A stretch of DNA of 6,239 nucleotides. It comes from CAYJOG01 sp964371695 [NCBI: uncultured bacterium] (GTDB lineage Bacteria > CAYJOG01). Where the stretch lies: contig CAYJOG010000013.1 in assembly GCA_964371695.1 (NCBI GenBank), positions 1 to 6,239 on the forward strand, written 5' to 3'. Under the pieces are notes generated by a model that ran no database searches, had not been told where the DNA came from, and saw only the letters and a program-made list of their open reading frames with translations. Made by a program: the position numbers and the translations under genes. Position 1 is the first letter of the stretch. Every line of letters starts with the position of its first letter. Shown piece after piece: positions 1 to 6,239 of the stretch.

Positions 1-756
1 GGTGTGGGCGTCAAACCCCGCCGAGACCAGCACAAAATCGGGCATGAACTCCAGGCCCTCCATGAGCACCGTGTCGTGATAGGCCCTCAGCACTTCTTCG
101 TCTCCGCTGCCGGGCCGCAGGGGAATGTTGCGTGTGTAGCCCGCGCCTTTGCCCGCGCCCCGCTCGCTGGCGTGGCCCGTGCCCGGATAACAGGGTGACT
201 GGTGGCTCGACACGTACATCACCGTGTCGTCGGCATAAAAAATGTCCTGCGTGCCGTTGCCGTGGTGTACATCAAAATCCACAATCAGCACGCGCTTCAG
301 GCCGTGTTGCCGTTGCAGATACCGCGCCAGCACGGCCACGTGGTTCACCAGGCAAAACCCCATGGCCTGTCCTGCCGTGGCGTGGTGGCCCGGCGGCCTG
401 CCAGCCACAAAGGCGTTGGTGAGTTCACCGGCCATGACAAGGTCCGCCGCCCGCATGGCCGCGCCGCTCGTGCGCAGGGCGGCGTTGAAGCTCTGGGGGC
501 TGGCGGGGGTGTCGGCGTCCAGGTGGCCGCCGCCGCGCTCGCAAATGGCCGCGAGGGTGTCCATGTGTGCGGGGTCGTGCACGGCGTCCACCGCCTCGCG
601 GGGCGCGTTCTCTGCGCTTTCCGGCGTCAGGTCGCGCAGCAGGCCCGTCTCTTGCAGGTGATGATGAATGGCCTCCAGCCGCTGGGGCCGTTCGGGGTGC
701 GGCCCGGTGTCGTGCTGCAAAAAGAGCGGATCGGTGAAATATCCCGTTTTGGCCAT
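1..756 (-). CDS. Histone deacetylase superfamily protein (AcuC/AphA-like), 3' end cut by window
   Basis: The frame is open from ATG at 756 to base 1, giving 252 residues and no stop, so the C-terminus lies outside the window. Family hallmarks are all visible: HDTGPHPERPQRL at residues 15-27, GRPPGHHA with the catalytic His pair at 124-125, DFDVHHGNGT at 160-169 (predicted zinc ligands Asp162 and His164), and SAGFDAH at the edge (third zinc ligand, Asp249). The family hydrolyses acetyl-lysine or related acyl-amide bonds using zinc; bacterial members act on acetylpolyamines, acetylated proteins or short acyl amides, and the sequence does not say which. It is a cytoplasmic enzyme with no signal peptide. 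Bacterial relatives are usually a little over 300 residues, so about 50-60 residues are probably missing. Its ATG follows the stop of the thioredoxin gene by four bases with no obvious Shine-Dalgarno, so translation is probably coupled. Family assignment is near certain; substrate is unknown. Confidence 0.95.
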   Translation of the reverse strand, partial: MAKTGYFTDPLFLQHDTGPHPERPQRLEAIHHHLQETGLLRDLTPESAENAPREAVDAVHDPAHMDTLAAICERGGGHLDADTPASPQSFNAALRTSGAAMRAADLVMAGELTNAFVAGRPPGHHATAGQAMGFCLVNHVAVLARYLQRQHGLKRVLIVDFDVHHGNGTQDIFYADDTVMYVSSHQSPCYPGTGHASERGAGKGAGYTRNIPLRPGSGDEEVLRAYHDTVLMEGLEFMPDFVLVSAGFDAHT

Positions 757-760
757 GGGG

Positions 761-1300
761 TTATTGTGATAAAGGTGGGCCGGATTGGCCAGATGCCGCC
801 ACCGCATGGGGAGGGTTGCGGTTACTTTGCTGCGTCTGGGCCAAACCCCGCACGCGGGCGATGAACTCATCCACGCTCACGTCCGTGTAGTCCTCAAACG
901 GCAACGCGGGGCGGCCCCAGTTGCCCACCACAAACAGGGTGGGGTAGCCCTGCACCTGCCACTGGTCGGTGATGCCGCGCTCGGCCTGACCCGTGTCGGG
1001 ATTGATGGACACCTTGATGATGTCGGTGGCGTTTTGCAGAAACTGGGGCTGGCTGAAAATGGCGGCATCGAGCTTTTTGCAATAACCGCACCACTCGGTG
1101 TGAAAGTAAACCAGCACCGGTTGTTTGGTGCGCTGGTGTTCGCTCACCGCAGCGGTATAACCCGACGCGCCGTGAAACCACGACCCGAACGCGACATTGG
1201 TTTTGTGGCGTTTCCAGCCGGTCCAGGCCAAAAGCGCCGCAATGGGCAACAGCATGAGCAGCGTGTGTTTCAGGCTGTCTTTTCTGGCCTGCTCATCCAT
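761..1300 (-). CDS. Membrane-anchored thioredoxin-fold protein (CGYC active site)
   Basis: This is a complete 179-residue protein. A short basic N-terminus precedes one hydrophobic segment (about residues 14-29, LLMLLPIAALLAWTGW), which looks like an uncleaved anchor placing the rest outside the cytoplasmic membrane. The thioredoxin fold spans about 48-150: the strand QPVLVYFH leads into the redox motif WCGYC (Cys71, Cys74) followed by KKLD, and the cis-proline loop is GYPTLF (Pro120). The WCGYCKKLD context resembles the DUF953/thioredoxin_7 or DsbD C-terminal type more than cytoplasmic TrxA. The tail after about 150 is Gln/Ser/Pro-rich and probably disordered. Likely roles are periplasmic disulfide reduction or cytochrome and cupro-protein thiol maintenance; the partner is not identifiable. 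It lies 57 bases after the ligase gene and 4 bases before the deacetylase gene on the same strand, which suggests an operon. No strong ribosome binding site precedes the ATG. Confidence 0.9.
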   Translation of the reverse strand: MDEQARKDSLKHTLLMLLPIAALLAWTGWKRHKTNVAFGSWFHGASGYTAAVSEHQRTKQPVLVYFHTEWCGYCKKLDAAIFSQPQFLQNATDIIKVSINPDTGQAERGITDQWQVQGYPTLFVVGNWGRPALPFEDYTDVSVDEFIARVRGLAQTQQSNRNPPHAVAASGQSGPPLSQ

Positions 1301-1357
1301 GACGATGCCATTGTAAAGGCTTGTCGTGAAAGTGGTGAATGTCGTTTTCAGGCGGCA

Positions 1358-2113
1358 TCATACAAACCGCCGCACCCAGTCCGGCGCGACAAACACACCC
1401 CCATCTGCCTGGGCCTGCAACAGGGCGGTATTGTCAAAATCTTCCCACACCGGTGTCAAACCAAGCAGTTCGCCAAACGCAGCCGCCAGCCGCTCGCACC
1501 AGTGCGCTGGTGCGGGGTCAAAACCAAAACCGGCCAGGTCCGCGACAAAATCGCCGTGGGGAATATCGGGGCGCTCCGGGGGCAGTCGCAGCCAGCGGTC
1601 CATGGCGGGTTTGTCGGCTGATAGCAGCAGCGTGCCGTGGTGCAGCAACACCCGGCGGCCCCGGTATTGGGCGTTGCCGCTGATTTTTTTGCCCGCAAAA
1701 GTCACGTCGCTGATGCGCTCAATCTGGGCGTGATGCTCGCCCAGCGTGCGCACCAGCGACGACAGCACAAAGGCCGCCGCCGCCCTGGGGCTTTGGGGCA
1801 GGCCGGGCCAGTCGGTGGGCAGCGTGATGGAGAAATTCAGATTGTTTTCGTCCTGATACACCGTGCCGCCGCCGCTGCGCCTGCGGGCCAGAAAGCCGGT
1901 GGGCGTGGCCAGGGCGGCCTCGGTGAGGTCCAGCGAAACCTTGCGGGTGCGCCCCAGCACCACGCAGGGGGCGTTGACGTAAAAGAGCAGTTCCGGCCTT
2001 GGCGGCGGCGCGGCGGCGTCATCCAGTGCTTTGACCCGCGCCCACTCCAGCGAGAGATTTTCACCCACATCCAAAAGCGGGCTTTTGCGCACGGTCAGGC
2101 GGCCTGTGGTCAT
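1358..2113 (-). CDS. Lipoate-protein ligase A family protein (BPL/LplA/LipB fold)
   Basis: This is a complete 251-residue cytoplasmic protein. Family members transfer lipoyl or octanoyl groups to the lysine of lipoyl domains (E2 subunits, GcvH). Seen directly: the lipoate-binding signature RRRSGGGTVYQDENNLNFS (about 77-95), and GKKISGNA (141-148), where Lys143 aligns with the catalytic/adenylate-contacting lysine of LplA, followed by LLHHGTLLL (about 156-164). The only cysteines I find are Cys50 and Cys206. Neither sits where the octanoyltransferases LipM/LipL place their catalytic cysteine, which favours a ligase over a LipM-type transferase; this is inference from memory of the family. It is shorter than E. 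coli LplA (about 338 residues) and lacks most of the C-terminal accessory domain, as do many short homologues. It is the first gene of the leftward set, starting 95 bases from the divergent copper genes. The ATG at 2113 lacks a strong Shine-Dalgarno. I give no symbol because the exact subfamily is not settled. Confidence 0.9.
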   Translation of the reverse strand: MTTGRLTVRKSPLLDVGENLSLEWARVKALDDAAAPPPRPELLFYVNAPCVVLGRTRKVSLDLTEAALATPTGFLARRRSGGGTVYQDENNLNFSITLPTDWPGLPQSPRAAAAFVLSSLVRTLGEHHAQIERISDVTFAGKKISGNAQYRGRRVLLHHGTLLLSADKPAMDRWLRLPPERPDIPHGDFVADLAGFGFDPAPAHWCERLAAAFGELLGLTPVWEDFDNTALLQAQADGGVFVAPDWVRRFV

Positions 2114-2208
2114 GGCCGCATTATGCCGCCAACAAAATCCCGCACCCGGAACCTTTTATCTCATGCGACCGTTACTATAAAAAGCGCAGGCTTTCCCCGG
2201 AGGCGACC
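2114..2208. promoter_or_regulatory. Divergent intergenic control region between the ligase operon and the copper genes
   Basis: These 95 bases separate the two divergent start codons and must hold promoters for at least one direction. For the rightward genes, TACTATAAA at about 2173-2181 is the best -10-like sequence, but nothing like TTGACA lies 16-19 bases upstream (GGAACCTT at 2148-2155 is there instead). This would fit an activator-dependent promoter. For the leftward genes, TATAGT (complement of 2174-2179) or GATAAA (complement of 2155-2160) are possible -10 elements, with no clear partner. A short inverted repeat AAAGC-GCAG-GCTTT occupies 2181-2194, immediately before the ribosome binding site. 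I could not recognise a CueR-, CopY/CsoR- or FNR-type operator. The region is certain as an intergenic gap; the individual elements are tentative. Confidence 0.4.
2199..2203 (+). promoter_or_regulatory. Shine-Dalgarno GGAGG for the HMA-SafE-cupredoxin gene
   Basis: GGAGG lies five bases before ATG at 2209. It is the strongest ribosome binding site in the window and fixes the start of the first copper gene, so the HMA domain with its CGHC motif is included in the protein. Confidence 0.8.
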
Positions 2209-3927
2209 ATGCAGACCCCGTTGGTGATTTTTCAGGTGCAGGGCATCACCTGCGGCCATTGTGTTTCCGTCATCCGCCACACGCTGCGGGGACTGCCTGG
2301 CGTAAGACGGGTAGAGGTACACCGCCGCACGGGTGTGGTGAAGATGTGGGCAGAGGGCTCCGCCCCCACGCTGGAGGCCCTCAACGCCCTGCTGCAACCC
2401 CAAGGTTATGCCGCCACGAAAATAACAGCCGCACCGCAGCAGGCCACGCCCGCCGTGAGCCACCCCTCGATGGAGCAGGTGATGCTGGCGGCGTTTGGTC
2501 TTTTGATGGTGTTGCTGGTGTTGAAAAACCTGGGGCTGGACCAGACCACCAGCGGCATTGGCGCGGACATGGGCCTGTGGGCCGCGGCCGGTGCGGGGTT
2601 GCTGGCGTCGCTCAGCACCTGCATGGCCTCGGCAGGGGCGCTGGTGATGGCCATGGCCCGCCGCCACGGCGAGCTTTCGCCCCACGATGGCCTGCGGGGA
2701 CTGGGGTTGCCCCTGGGTCTGTTTCACCTGGGGCGCGTGGCGGCCTATGGCGTGGGTGGCGCGGTGCTGGGTCTTTTGGGACAGCGATTGTTGCCCCAGA
2801 GCTGGCTTTTGGCGGCCCTGAGCGTGGGTGTGGGGCTGTTGATGGCGGGTGTGGGGCTGCAACTGGCGGGCCTGTGGCCCCGCCAGTTGACCTTCAATGC
2901 GCCCTGGACGGCGGCCCTTGGCCGCCTCACCGATTACTGCGTGGATGGCGCGCACCCCATGGCCTCGGCGGGTCTGGGGGCGCTGACCTTTTTTCTGCCC
3001 TGTGGTTTCACCCAGTCGCTGCAACTGGTGGCGCTGGGCGCGGCAGACCCCCTGCGGGGTGGGGCCATCATGGCCCTGTTCGCCCTGGGCACGATGCCGG
3101 GCCTGAGCGGTCTGGGTGTGTTGATGGGGGCGGGGGGCCCCCGTGTCTCCCGCGGGGTGGGTCTGGTGGGGGGCATGCTGGTGGTGGTGATGGGACTGGG
3201 CAACATCCGGGGCGGTTTGGTGATGCTGGGTCTCGCGCCGCCGCCCCTCATGGCTTCGGCCCAGGCCGCGCCCCCCGCCCGGCCCGTTCTGCAAAACGGC
3301 CAGCAGGTGGTGGACATGCGGGTGCAGGGCCTGCGCTACATCCCCAGCCGCTTCGCCGTGCAAAAGGGCGTGCCGGTGAAATGGCGCATTCACGCCGAGG
3401 AAGCCGCCGGTTGCGCCCGTGTGCTGGAGGCCCCGGCCCTGGGGCTGCGCCGGTTACTGGGCCAGCAGGAGACGGTCATCACCTTCACGCCGAAAAAAAA
3501 CGGAGAGACACCGTTTTTCTGCAGCATGGGCATGACCACGCCCGGCGCGGCTTTTCTGGTGGGTGATCAGCCAACAGCCAGACTCGCCGACCCCGCCCGC
3601 ACCCCGGCCCAGGCCACAGCGGTGAAAAAGAAATCTAAATACCCGCCCACCGCCACGCAGCGCCGCAAGGCCCGCCTGCTGTGGGGCGGCACGCTGGTGC
3701 CCAAAGAATTCATGGTGCAAAAAGGCGTGCCCGTCACACTCACCATCCAGAGCGACTTCACGCCCTTTGGCTGCCTGTCGGGTTTCGCCATTCCGGATTT
3801 GAATGTGATTCAGGCGGTGAAAAAGGGAAAAACCGATGTCACGTTCACGCCGCACAAGGTTGGGAAATTCGCCATGATGTGCCACATGGAAATGATCCAT
3901 TACGGCACGCTGGAAGTCACACCATGA
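2209..3927 (+). CDS. HMA - TauE/SafE membrane domain - tandem cupredoxin-like fusion, copper handling
   Basis: This 572-residue mosaic has four parts. Residues about 4-70 are a heavy-metal-associated domain with GITCGHC (Cys15, Cys18). Residues about 88-330 hold roughly seven membrane segments of the TauE/SafE (LysE/DsbD-like) type, with the paired family motifs [10 protein letters not shown] (Cys138) and FFLPCGFTQ (Cys265) and [10 protein letters not shown] near 172-181. Residues about 367-451 and 490-572 are two cupredoxin-like beta domains that share FxVQKGVPV and TFTP. They carry Cys402...CSMGM (438-442) and Cys522...CHMEM (558-562). Seven segments with a cytoplasmic HMA would put the cupredoxin domains outside the membrane, where Cu(I) arrives. 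A Pro/Ala- and Lys/Arg-rich linker (about 453-489) joins the two. It has a strong ribosome binding site and overlaps copA by four bases. The role is probably Cu(I) transfer, acceptance or redox handling beside CopA, for detoxification or cupro-enzyme assembly. Sulfite export, the family label, is not supported here. Domain calls are firm; function is inferred. Confidence 0.9.
   Translation: MQTPLVIFQVQGITCGHCVSVIRHTLRGLPGVRRVEVHRRTGVVKMWAEGSAPTLEALNALLQPQGYAATKITAAPQQATPAVSHPSMEQVMLAAFGLLMVLLVLKNLGLDQTTSGIGADMGLWAAAGAGLLASLSTCMASAGALVMAMARRHGELSPHDGLRGLGLPLGLFHLGRVAAYGVGGAVLGLLGQRLLPQSWLLAALSVGVGLLMAGVGLQLAGLWPRQLTFNAPWTAALGRLTDYCVDGAHPMASAGLGALTFFLPCGFTQSLQLVALGAADPLRGGAIMALFALGTMPGLSGLGVLMGAGGPRVSRGVGLVGGMLVVVMGLGNIRGGLVMLGLAPPPLMASAQAAPPARPVLQNGQQVVDMRVQGLRYIPSRFAVQKGVPVKWRIHAEEAAGCARVLEAPALGLRRLLGQQETVITFTPKKNGETPFFCSMGMTTPGAAFLVGDQPTARLADPARTPAQATAVKKKSKYPPTATQRRKARLLWGGTLVPKEFMVQKGVPVTLTIQSDFTPFGCLSGFAIPDLNVIQAVKKGKTDVTFTPHKVGKFAMMCHMEMIHYGTLEVTP
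3924..3927 (+). other. ATGA start/stop overlap coupling the SafE fusion to copA
   Basis: The start codon of copA (3924-3926) overlaps the TGA stop of the upstream gene (3925-3927). This is the classic geometry of translational coupling and implies that both proteins come from one transcript, probably in a fixed ratio. Confidence 0.9.
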
Positions 3928-6137
3928 GCACCGCCGCCGCCCCGGCGCAAAACACGGCTGAAAAAAACCTGCGGTTTGGCGTGGGTGGCCTGCGCTGCGC
4001 CAACTGCGCGTCCCGCACCGAAAAGGCCCTGCGCGAAACACCGGGCGTGACCGAGGCGGTGGTGAACTTCGCCACGCGCACCGCCACGGTGCGGTTTGAC
4101 GCCACGGCGCTCACAGAAAAGGACCTGCACACCGTGGTGGTGAAAGCGGGTTATGACGTCATCTCTGCCGAAAACACCGCGCTGATGGCCGAAGCCCAGC
4201 AAAAGGAACAACGCCGGGCCGGATGGCTGGCGCTGTCGGCCCTGGCCCTGAGCGCCCCGGTGGCGGTGCTGGGCATGTCCATGCCGCCGCCCACGGCCCA
4301 CGGCCACGCCGCCGGACCCACGGCGGGGGTGCTGGTGCAGGCGGTGCTGGGCAGCGTGGTGGTGCTGGGGCTGGGCTGGGGGTTTCACGCCGGTTTTGTG
4401 CGCCAGCTCCGGCACCGCGCCGCCAACATGGACACACTGGTGAGCATCGGCACACTGAGCGCGCTTTTTTTCAGCCTGTGGACCCTGGCCCGGGGCGGGG
4501 GTCATTATTATTTCGAGAGCGGTGCGCTGATTACGGCGTTCATATTGCTGGGCCGCTGGCTGGAGGCCCGCGCCCGGGGCCAGGCCGGTGAGGCGGTGAA
4601 AAAACTGCTGCAACTGGGGGCGAAAACAGCGCGCCTTATCACGCCAGGTGGCGAGCGCGAAGTGCCGGTGGAAGACATCACCCCCGGCCAGCGGGTGCGG
4701 GTGCTGCCCGGCGAAAAAATGCCCGTGGATGGCCGCGTGATTGAGGGAACCAGTCACGTGGACGAATCCATGCTCACCGGCGAAAGCCTGCCGGTGGCCA
4801 AGTCTGCGGGCGACGCGATCACCGCCGGTTCGCTCAACCAGCAGGGCATGCTGGTGGTGGAAACCATCGCCACGGGGCCGGACACCGTGCTGGCGCAGAT
4901 GGCGCGTCTGGTGCAGGACGCCCAGGCCAAAAAAGCCCCGGTGCAGCAACTGGCCGACAAAGTGGCCGGTGTGTTTGTGCCCATTGTGCTCGTGTTGGCG
5001 GGTCTCACGCTGTTGGGCTGGTGGGGGATTGGTCACGATGCCACGGCGGGCCTCATCAACGCCATCGCCGTGCTGGTGATTGCCTGCCCCTGCGCCCTGG
5101 GGCTGGCCACGCCCACGGCCATTCTGGCGGGCACGGGCAGGGCGGCCCAGATGGGTGTGTTGTTCAAAAGCGGCGAAGCGCTGCAAAAGGCCGCCCATGT
5201 CGGCATGGTGCTGATGGACAAAACCGGCACCCTCACACAGGGCGCGCCCACGCTCAACCATGTGCTGGCCGCGCCGGGCGAAACCCCGCAAACGGTGCTG
5301 GCCCTGGCGGCGGCGCTGGAAAGCGGCTCGGAACACCCCCTGGCGCGGGCGGTGGCCGCCAAAGCCAGGGCAGAGGGGTTGGCGCTGCCAGCGGTGGTGG
5401 ACTTTGAAGCCGTGACGGGCCGGGGCGTGCGGGGGGTGGTGTCGGGAGAAGCACTGCTGCTGGGCAGCCCGCTGTGGATGTCGGAACAGGGCGTGGTGCT
5501 CGCGCCACTGGAGGCGGACCTGCGCAGGCTGGAGGACGAAGCCAACACCGTGGTGGTGCTGGCCCGCGCCAAGGGTCCAAAGTTGCTGGGGGCGCTGGGC
5601 ATTGCCGACGCGCTCAAACCCACGGCCACCGGCGCGGTGAAAACCCTCACCAGCATGGGCATTGAGGCGGCCATGGTGACGGGAGACAACCCACGCACGG
5701 CCCAGGCCATCGCCACGCAGGCGGGCATAAGCCTTGTGTTTGCCCAGGTGCTGCCCGCCGATAAGGCGGGCCGCGTGGCGGAACTGCAAAAACAGGGCAA
5801 GCTGGTGGCGTTTGTGGGCGACGGCATCAATGACGCCCCGGCCCTGGCCCAGGCCGACGTGGGCATCGCCATGGGCACGGGCACGGACATCGCCATAGAC
5901 ACCGCCGGTGTGGTGCTGGTGAAGGGCGACCCGCTGAAGGCCGCCTGGGCGCTGGGTCTGGCGCGGCGCACCTGGGCGGTGATTTGTCAAAATCTCTTCT
6001 GGGCGTTTTTTTATAACCTGGCGGCGCTGCCGCTGGCGGCCATGGGCCAACTCAACCCGATGATCGCCGCCGGGGCCATGGCGCTTTCCAGCGTGAGTGT
6101 GGTGAGCAACAGTCTGCGCCTGCGGGGGGTTCGATAA
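3924..6137 (+). CDS. copA: Cu(I)-exporting P1B-1-type ATPase CopA
   Basis: The complete 737-residue transporter hydrolyses ATP to move Cu(I) out of the cytoplasm. In order: one HMA domain with GLRCANC (Cys25, Cys28; Leu replaces the common Met before the motif); membrane segments near 99-118 and 134-154, whose outer loop is Met/His-bearing ([14 protein letters not shown]); two more near 170-213; actuator TGES at 285-288; the membrane metal site CPC at 388-390; phosphorylation motif DKTGTLT with Asp432; the P1B SEHP at 469-472; TGDN at 586-589; GDGIND at 632-637; and the last two segments with YN (697-698) and MxxSS (719-723). CPC with YN and MxxSS is the Cu(I) class signature. ATG at 3924 is chosen because it overlaps the preceding stop as ATGA, has GGAAG at 3912-3916, and begins just before the HMA domain; the frame is open further upstream, but only inside the previous gene. 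A CcoI/FixI role in oxidase assembly is the main alternative, but no cco genes are visible. Confidence 0.96.
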   Translation: MSTAAAPAQNTAEKNLRFGVGGLRCANCASRTEKALRETPGVTEAVVNFATRTATVRFDATALTEKDLHTVVVKAGYDVISAENTALMAEAQQKEQRRAGWLALSALALSAPVAVLGMSMPPPTAHGHAAGPTAGVLVQAVLGSVVVLGLGWGFHAGFVRQLRHRAANMDTLVSIGTLSALFFSLWTLARGGGHYYFESGALITAFILLGRWLEARARGQAGEAVKKLLQLGAKTARLITPGGEREVPVEDITPGQRVRVLPGEKMPVDGRVIEGTSHVDESMLTGESLPVAKSAGDAITAGSLNQQGMLVVETIATGPDTVLAQMARLVQDAQAKKAPVQQLADKVAGVFVPIVLVLAGLTLLGWWGIGHDATAGLINAIAVLVIACPCALGLATPTAILAGTGRAAQMGVLFKSGEALQKAAHVGMVLMDKTGTLTQGAPTLNHVLAAPGETPQTVLALAAALESGSEHPLARAVAAKARAEGLALPAVVDFEAVTGRGVRGVVSGEALLLGSPLWMSEQGVVLAPLEADLRRLEDEANTVVVLARAKGPKLLGALGIADALKPTATGAVKTLTSMGIEAAMVTGDNPRTAQAIATQAGISLVFAQVLPADKAGRVAELQKQGKLVAFVGDGINDAPALAQADVGIAMGTGTDIAIDTAGVVLVKGDPLKAAWALGLARRTWAVICQNLFWAFFYNLAALPLAAMGQLNPMIAAGAMALSSVSVVSNSLRLRGVR

Positions 6138-6158
6138 GCGTCTCAACTGCTCTTTTGC

Positions 6159-6187
6159 CGTCATTCCCGCGAAAGCGGGAATCCAGT
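6159..6187. repeat. Palindromic interspersed repeat of the ATTCCCGC-GAAA-GCGGGAAT type (dRS3/REP-like)
   Basis: A perfect 8-base stem, ATTCCCGC (6163-6170) and GCGGGAAT (6175-6182), surrounds a GAAA loop, with the usual flanks CGTC before and CCAGT after. The same core is a well-known dispersed element in many proteobacteria (for example the dRS3-like repeats of Neisseria). Read on the minus strand it gives the frequent spurious peptide DWIPAFAGMT. It begins 21 bases after the copA stop. It could fold in the mRNA 3' end, but no T-tract follows on either strand, so it is not a standard intrinsic terminator. Only one copy is visible here. Confidence 0.8.
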
Positions 6188-6197
6188 CAGACATGAG

Positions 6198-6217
6198 CCA
6201 AAACCATTTTCTTTTGG
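6198..6217. repeat. Small AT-rich inverted repeat near the right edge
   Basis: CCAAAA (6198-6203) pairs with TTTTGG (6212-6217) around an 8-base loop. It sits 60 bases after copA and abuts the G-run. The stem is weak and may be chance; as a terminator it lacks a GC core and a T-tract. Confidence 0.3.
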
Positions 6218-6221
6218 TAGT

Positions 6222-6239
6222 GGGGGGGGGGGGGCCCCC
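6222..6239. other. Homopolymer edge: 13 G followed by 5 C, probable artefact
   Basis: Thirteen G in a row (6222-6234) run directly into five C, ending the window. No biological element is recognised. The composition and the position at the sequence end suggest a sequencing or assembly artefact (poly-G read tails are typical of two-colour chemistry), or a low-complexity break point where assembly stopped. Confidence 0.6.

Noticed and set aside
202-864. 220-codon and overlapping plus-strand frames across the left genes
   Set aside because: The minus strand encodes a deacetylase with all zinc-site motifs here and the start of the thioredoxin tail. The plus-strand translations are composition artefacts.
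2148-2181. CueR/MerR-type operator between a -35 and the -10
   Set aside because: I could not find a convincing dyad with the usual 19-20 base spacer. GGAACCTT is not mirrored near the -10.
2161-3393. 410-codon open frame on the minus strand opposite the SafE fusion
   Set aside because: It is His/Gln/Pro-rich with no recognisable fold, and it covers the divergent promoter region. It is a shadow frame.
3681-3923. Longer copA with an upstream ATG at 3681 (81 extra residues)
   Set aside because: The extension lies entirely inside the second cupredoxin domain's gene in another frame, has no domain-like content, and is inferior to the ATGA-coupled start just before the HMA domain.
2209-3927. Annotation as a sulfite exporter on the basis of the TauE/SafE domain
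   Set aside because: The HMA and cupredoxin domains and the coupled CopA point to copper. No sulfur or taurine metabolism gene is nearby.
6163-6182. Intrinsic terminator for copA
   Set aside because: The stem-loop is sound, but it is followed by CCAGTCAG on the plus strand and by GACGG on the minus strand, with no T-tract adjacent.
3900-6194. Long open frame (764 codons) on the minus strand opposite copA
   Set aside because: It is an antisense shadow of a GC-rich gene. Its translation is low-complexity His/Arg/Gln/Gly-rich with no domain, its start lies in the palindromic repeat (DWIPAFAGMT peptide), and copA has every expected motif.

Overview
The window is GC-rich bacterial DNA (roughly two thirds G+C by eye, with strong G/C preference at third codon positions). 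Gene content, the single-pass thioredoxin, the export-type copper ATPase and a terminal palindrome of the widespread ATTCCCGC-GAAA-GCGGGAAT type all fit a Gram-negative, probably proteobacterial (Pseudomonadota) chromosome. I cannot place it lower than that. There are no tRNA, rRNA, CRISPR or transposase genes.

Left half, minus strand (2113 down to 1): a probable three-gene operon, read right to left. It holds a lipoate-protein ligase A family enzyme (2113-1358), a membrane-anchored thioredoxin-fold protein with a CGYC active site (1300-761), and a histone-deacetylase-superfamily amidohydrolase (756 to the left edge, where it is cut off). The gaps are 57 and 4 bases.

Middle: a 95-base divergent intergenic region (2114-2208) carries the control signals for both directions. 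It has an AT-rich patch resembling a -10 element and a clear GGAGG ribosome binding site for the rightward genes.

Right half, plus strand (2209-6137): a two-gene copper module. The first gene encodes an unusual 572-residue mosaic: an N-terminal heavy-metal-associated (HMA) domain, a TauE/SafE (DsbD-like) membrane domain, and two tandem cupredoxin-like domains, each with the same C-x35-C-x-M-x-M cysteine/methionine pattern. It overlaps by four bases (ATGA) a complete 737-residue CopA-type Cu(I) P-type ATPase. The likely joint role is Cu(I) handling across the inner membrane: the ATPase moves Cu(I) outward, and the partner supplies a cytoplasmic metal-binding domain, a membrane core and extracytoplasmic copper-binding domains. 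This could serve detoxification, loading of a copper enzyme such as a haem-copper oxidase, or both.

The last 102 bases are non-coding. They contain the palindromic repeat, a second small AT-rich inverted repeat, and a 13-G/5-C homopolymer end that looks like a contig edge or sequencing artefact. The best candidate for something under-described is the HMA-SafE-(cupredoxin)x2 fusion coupled to copA.
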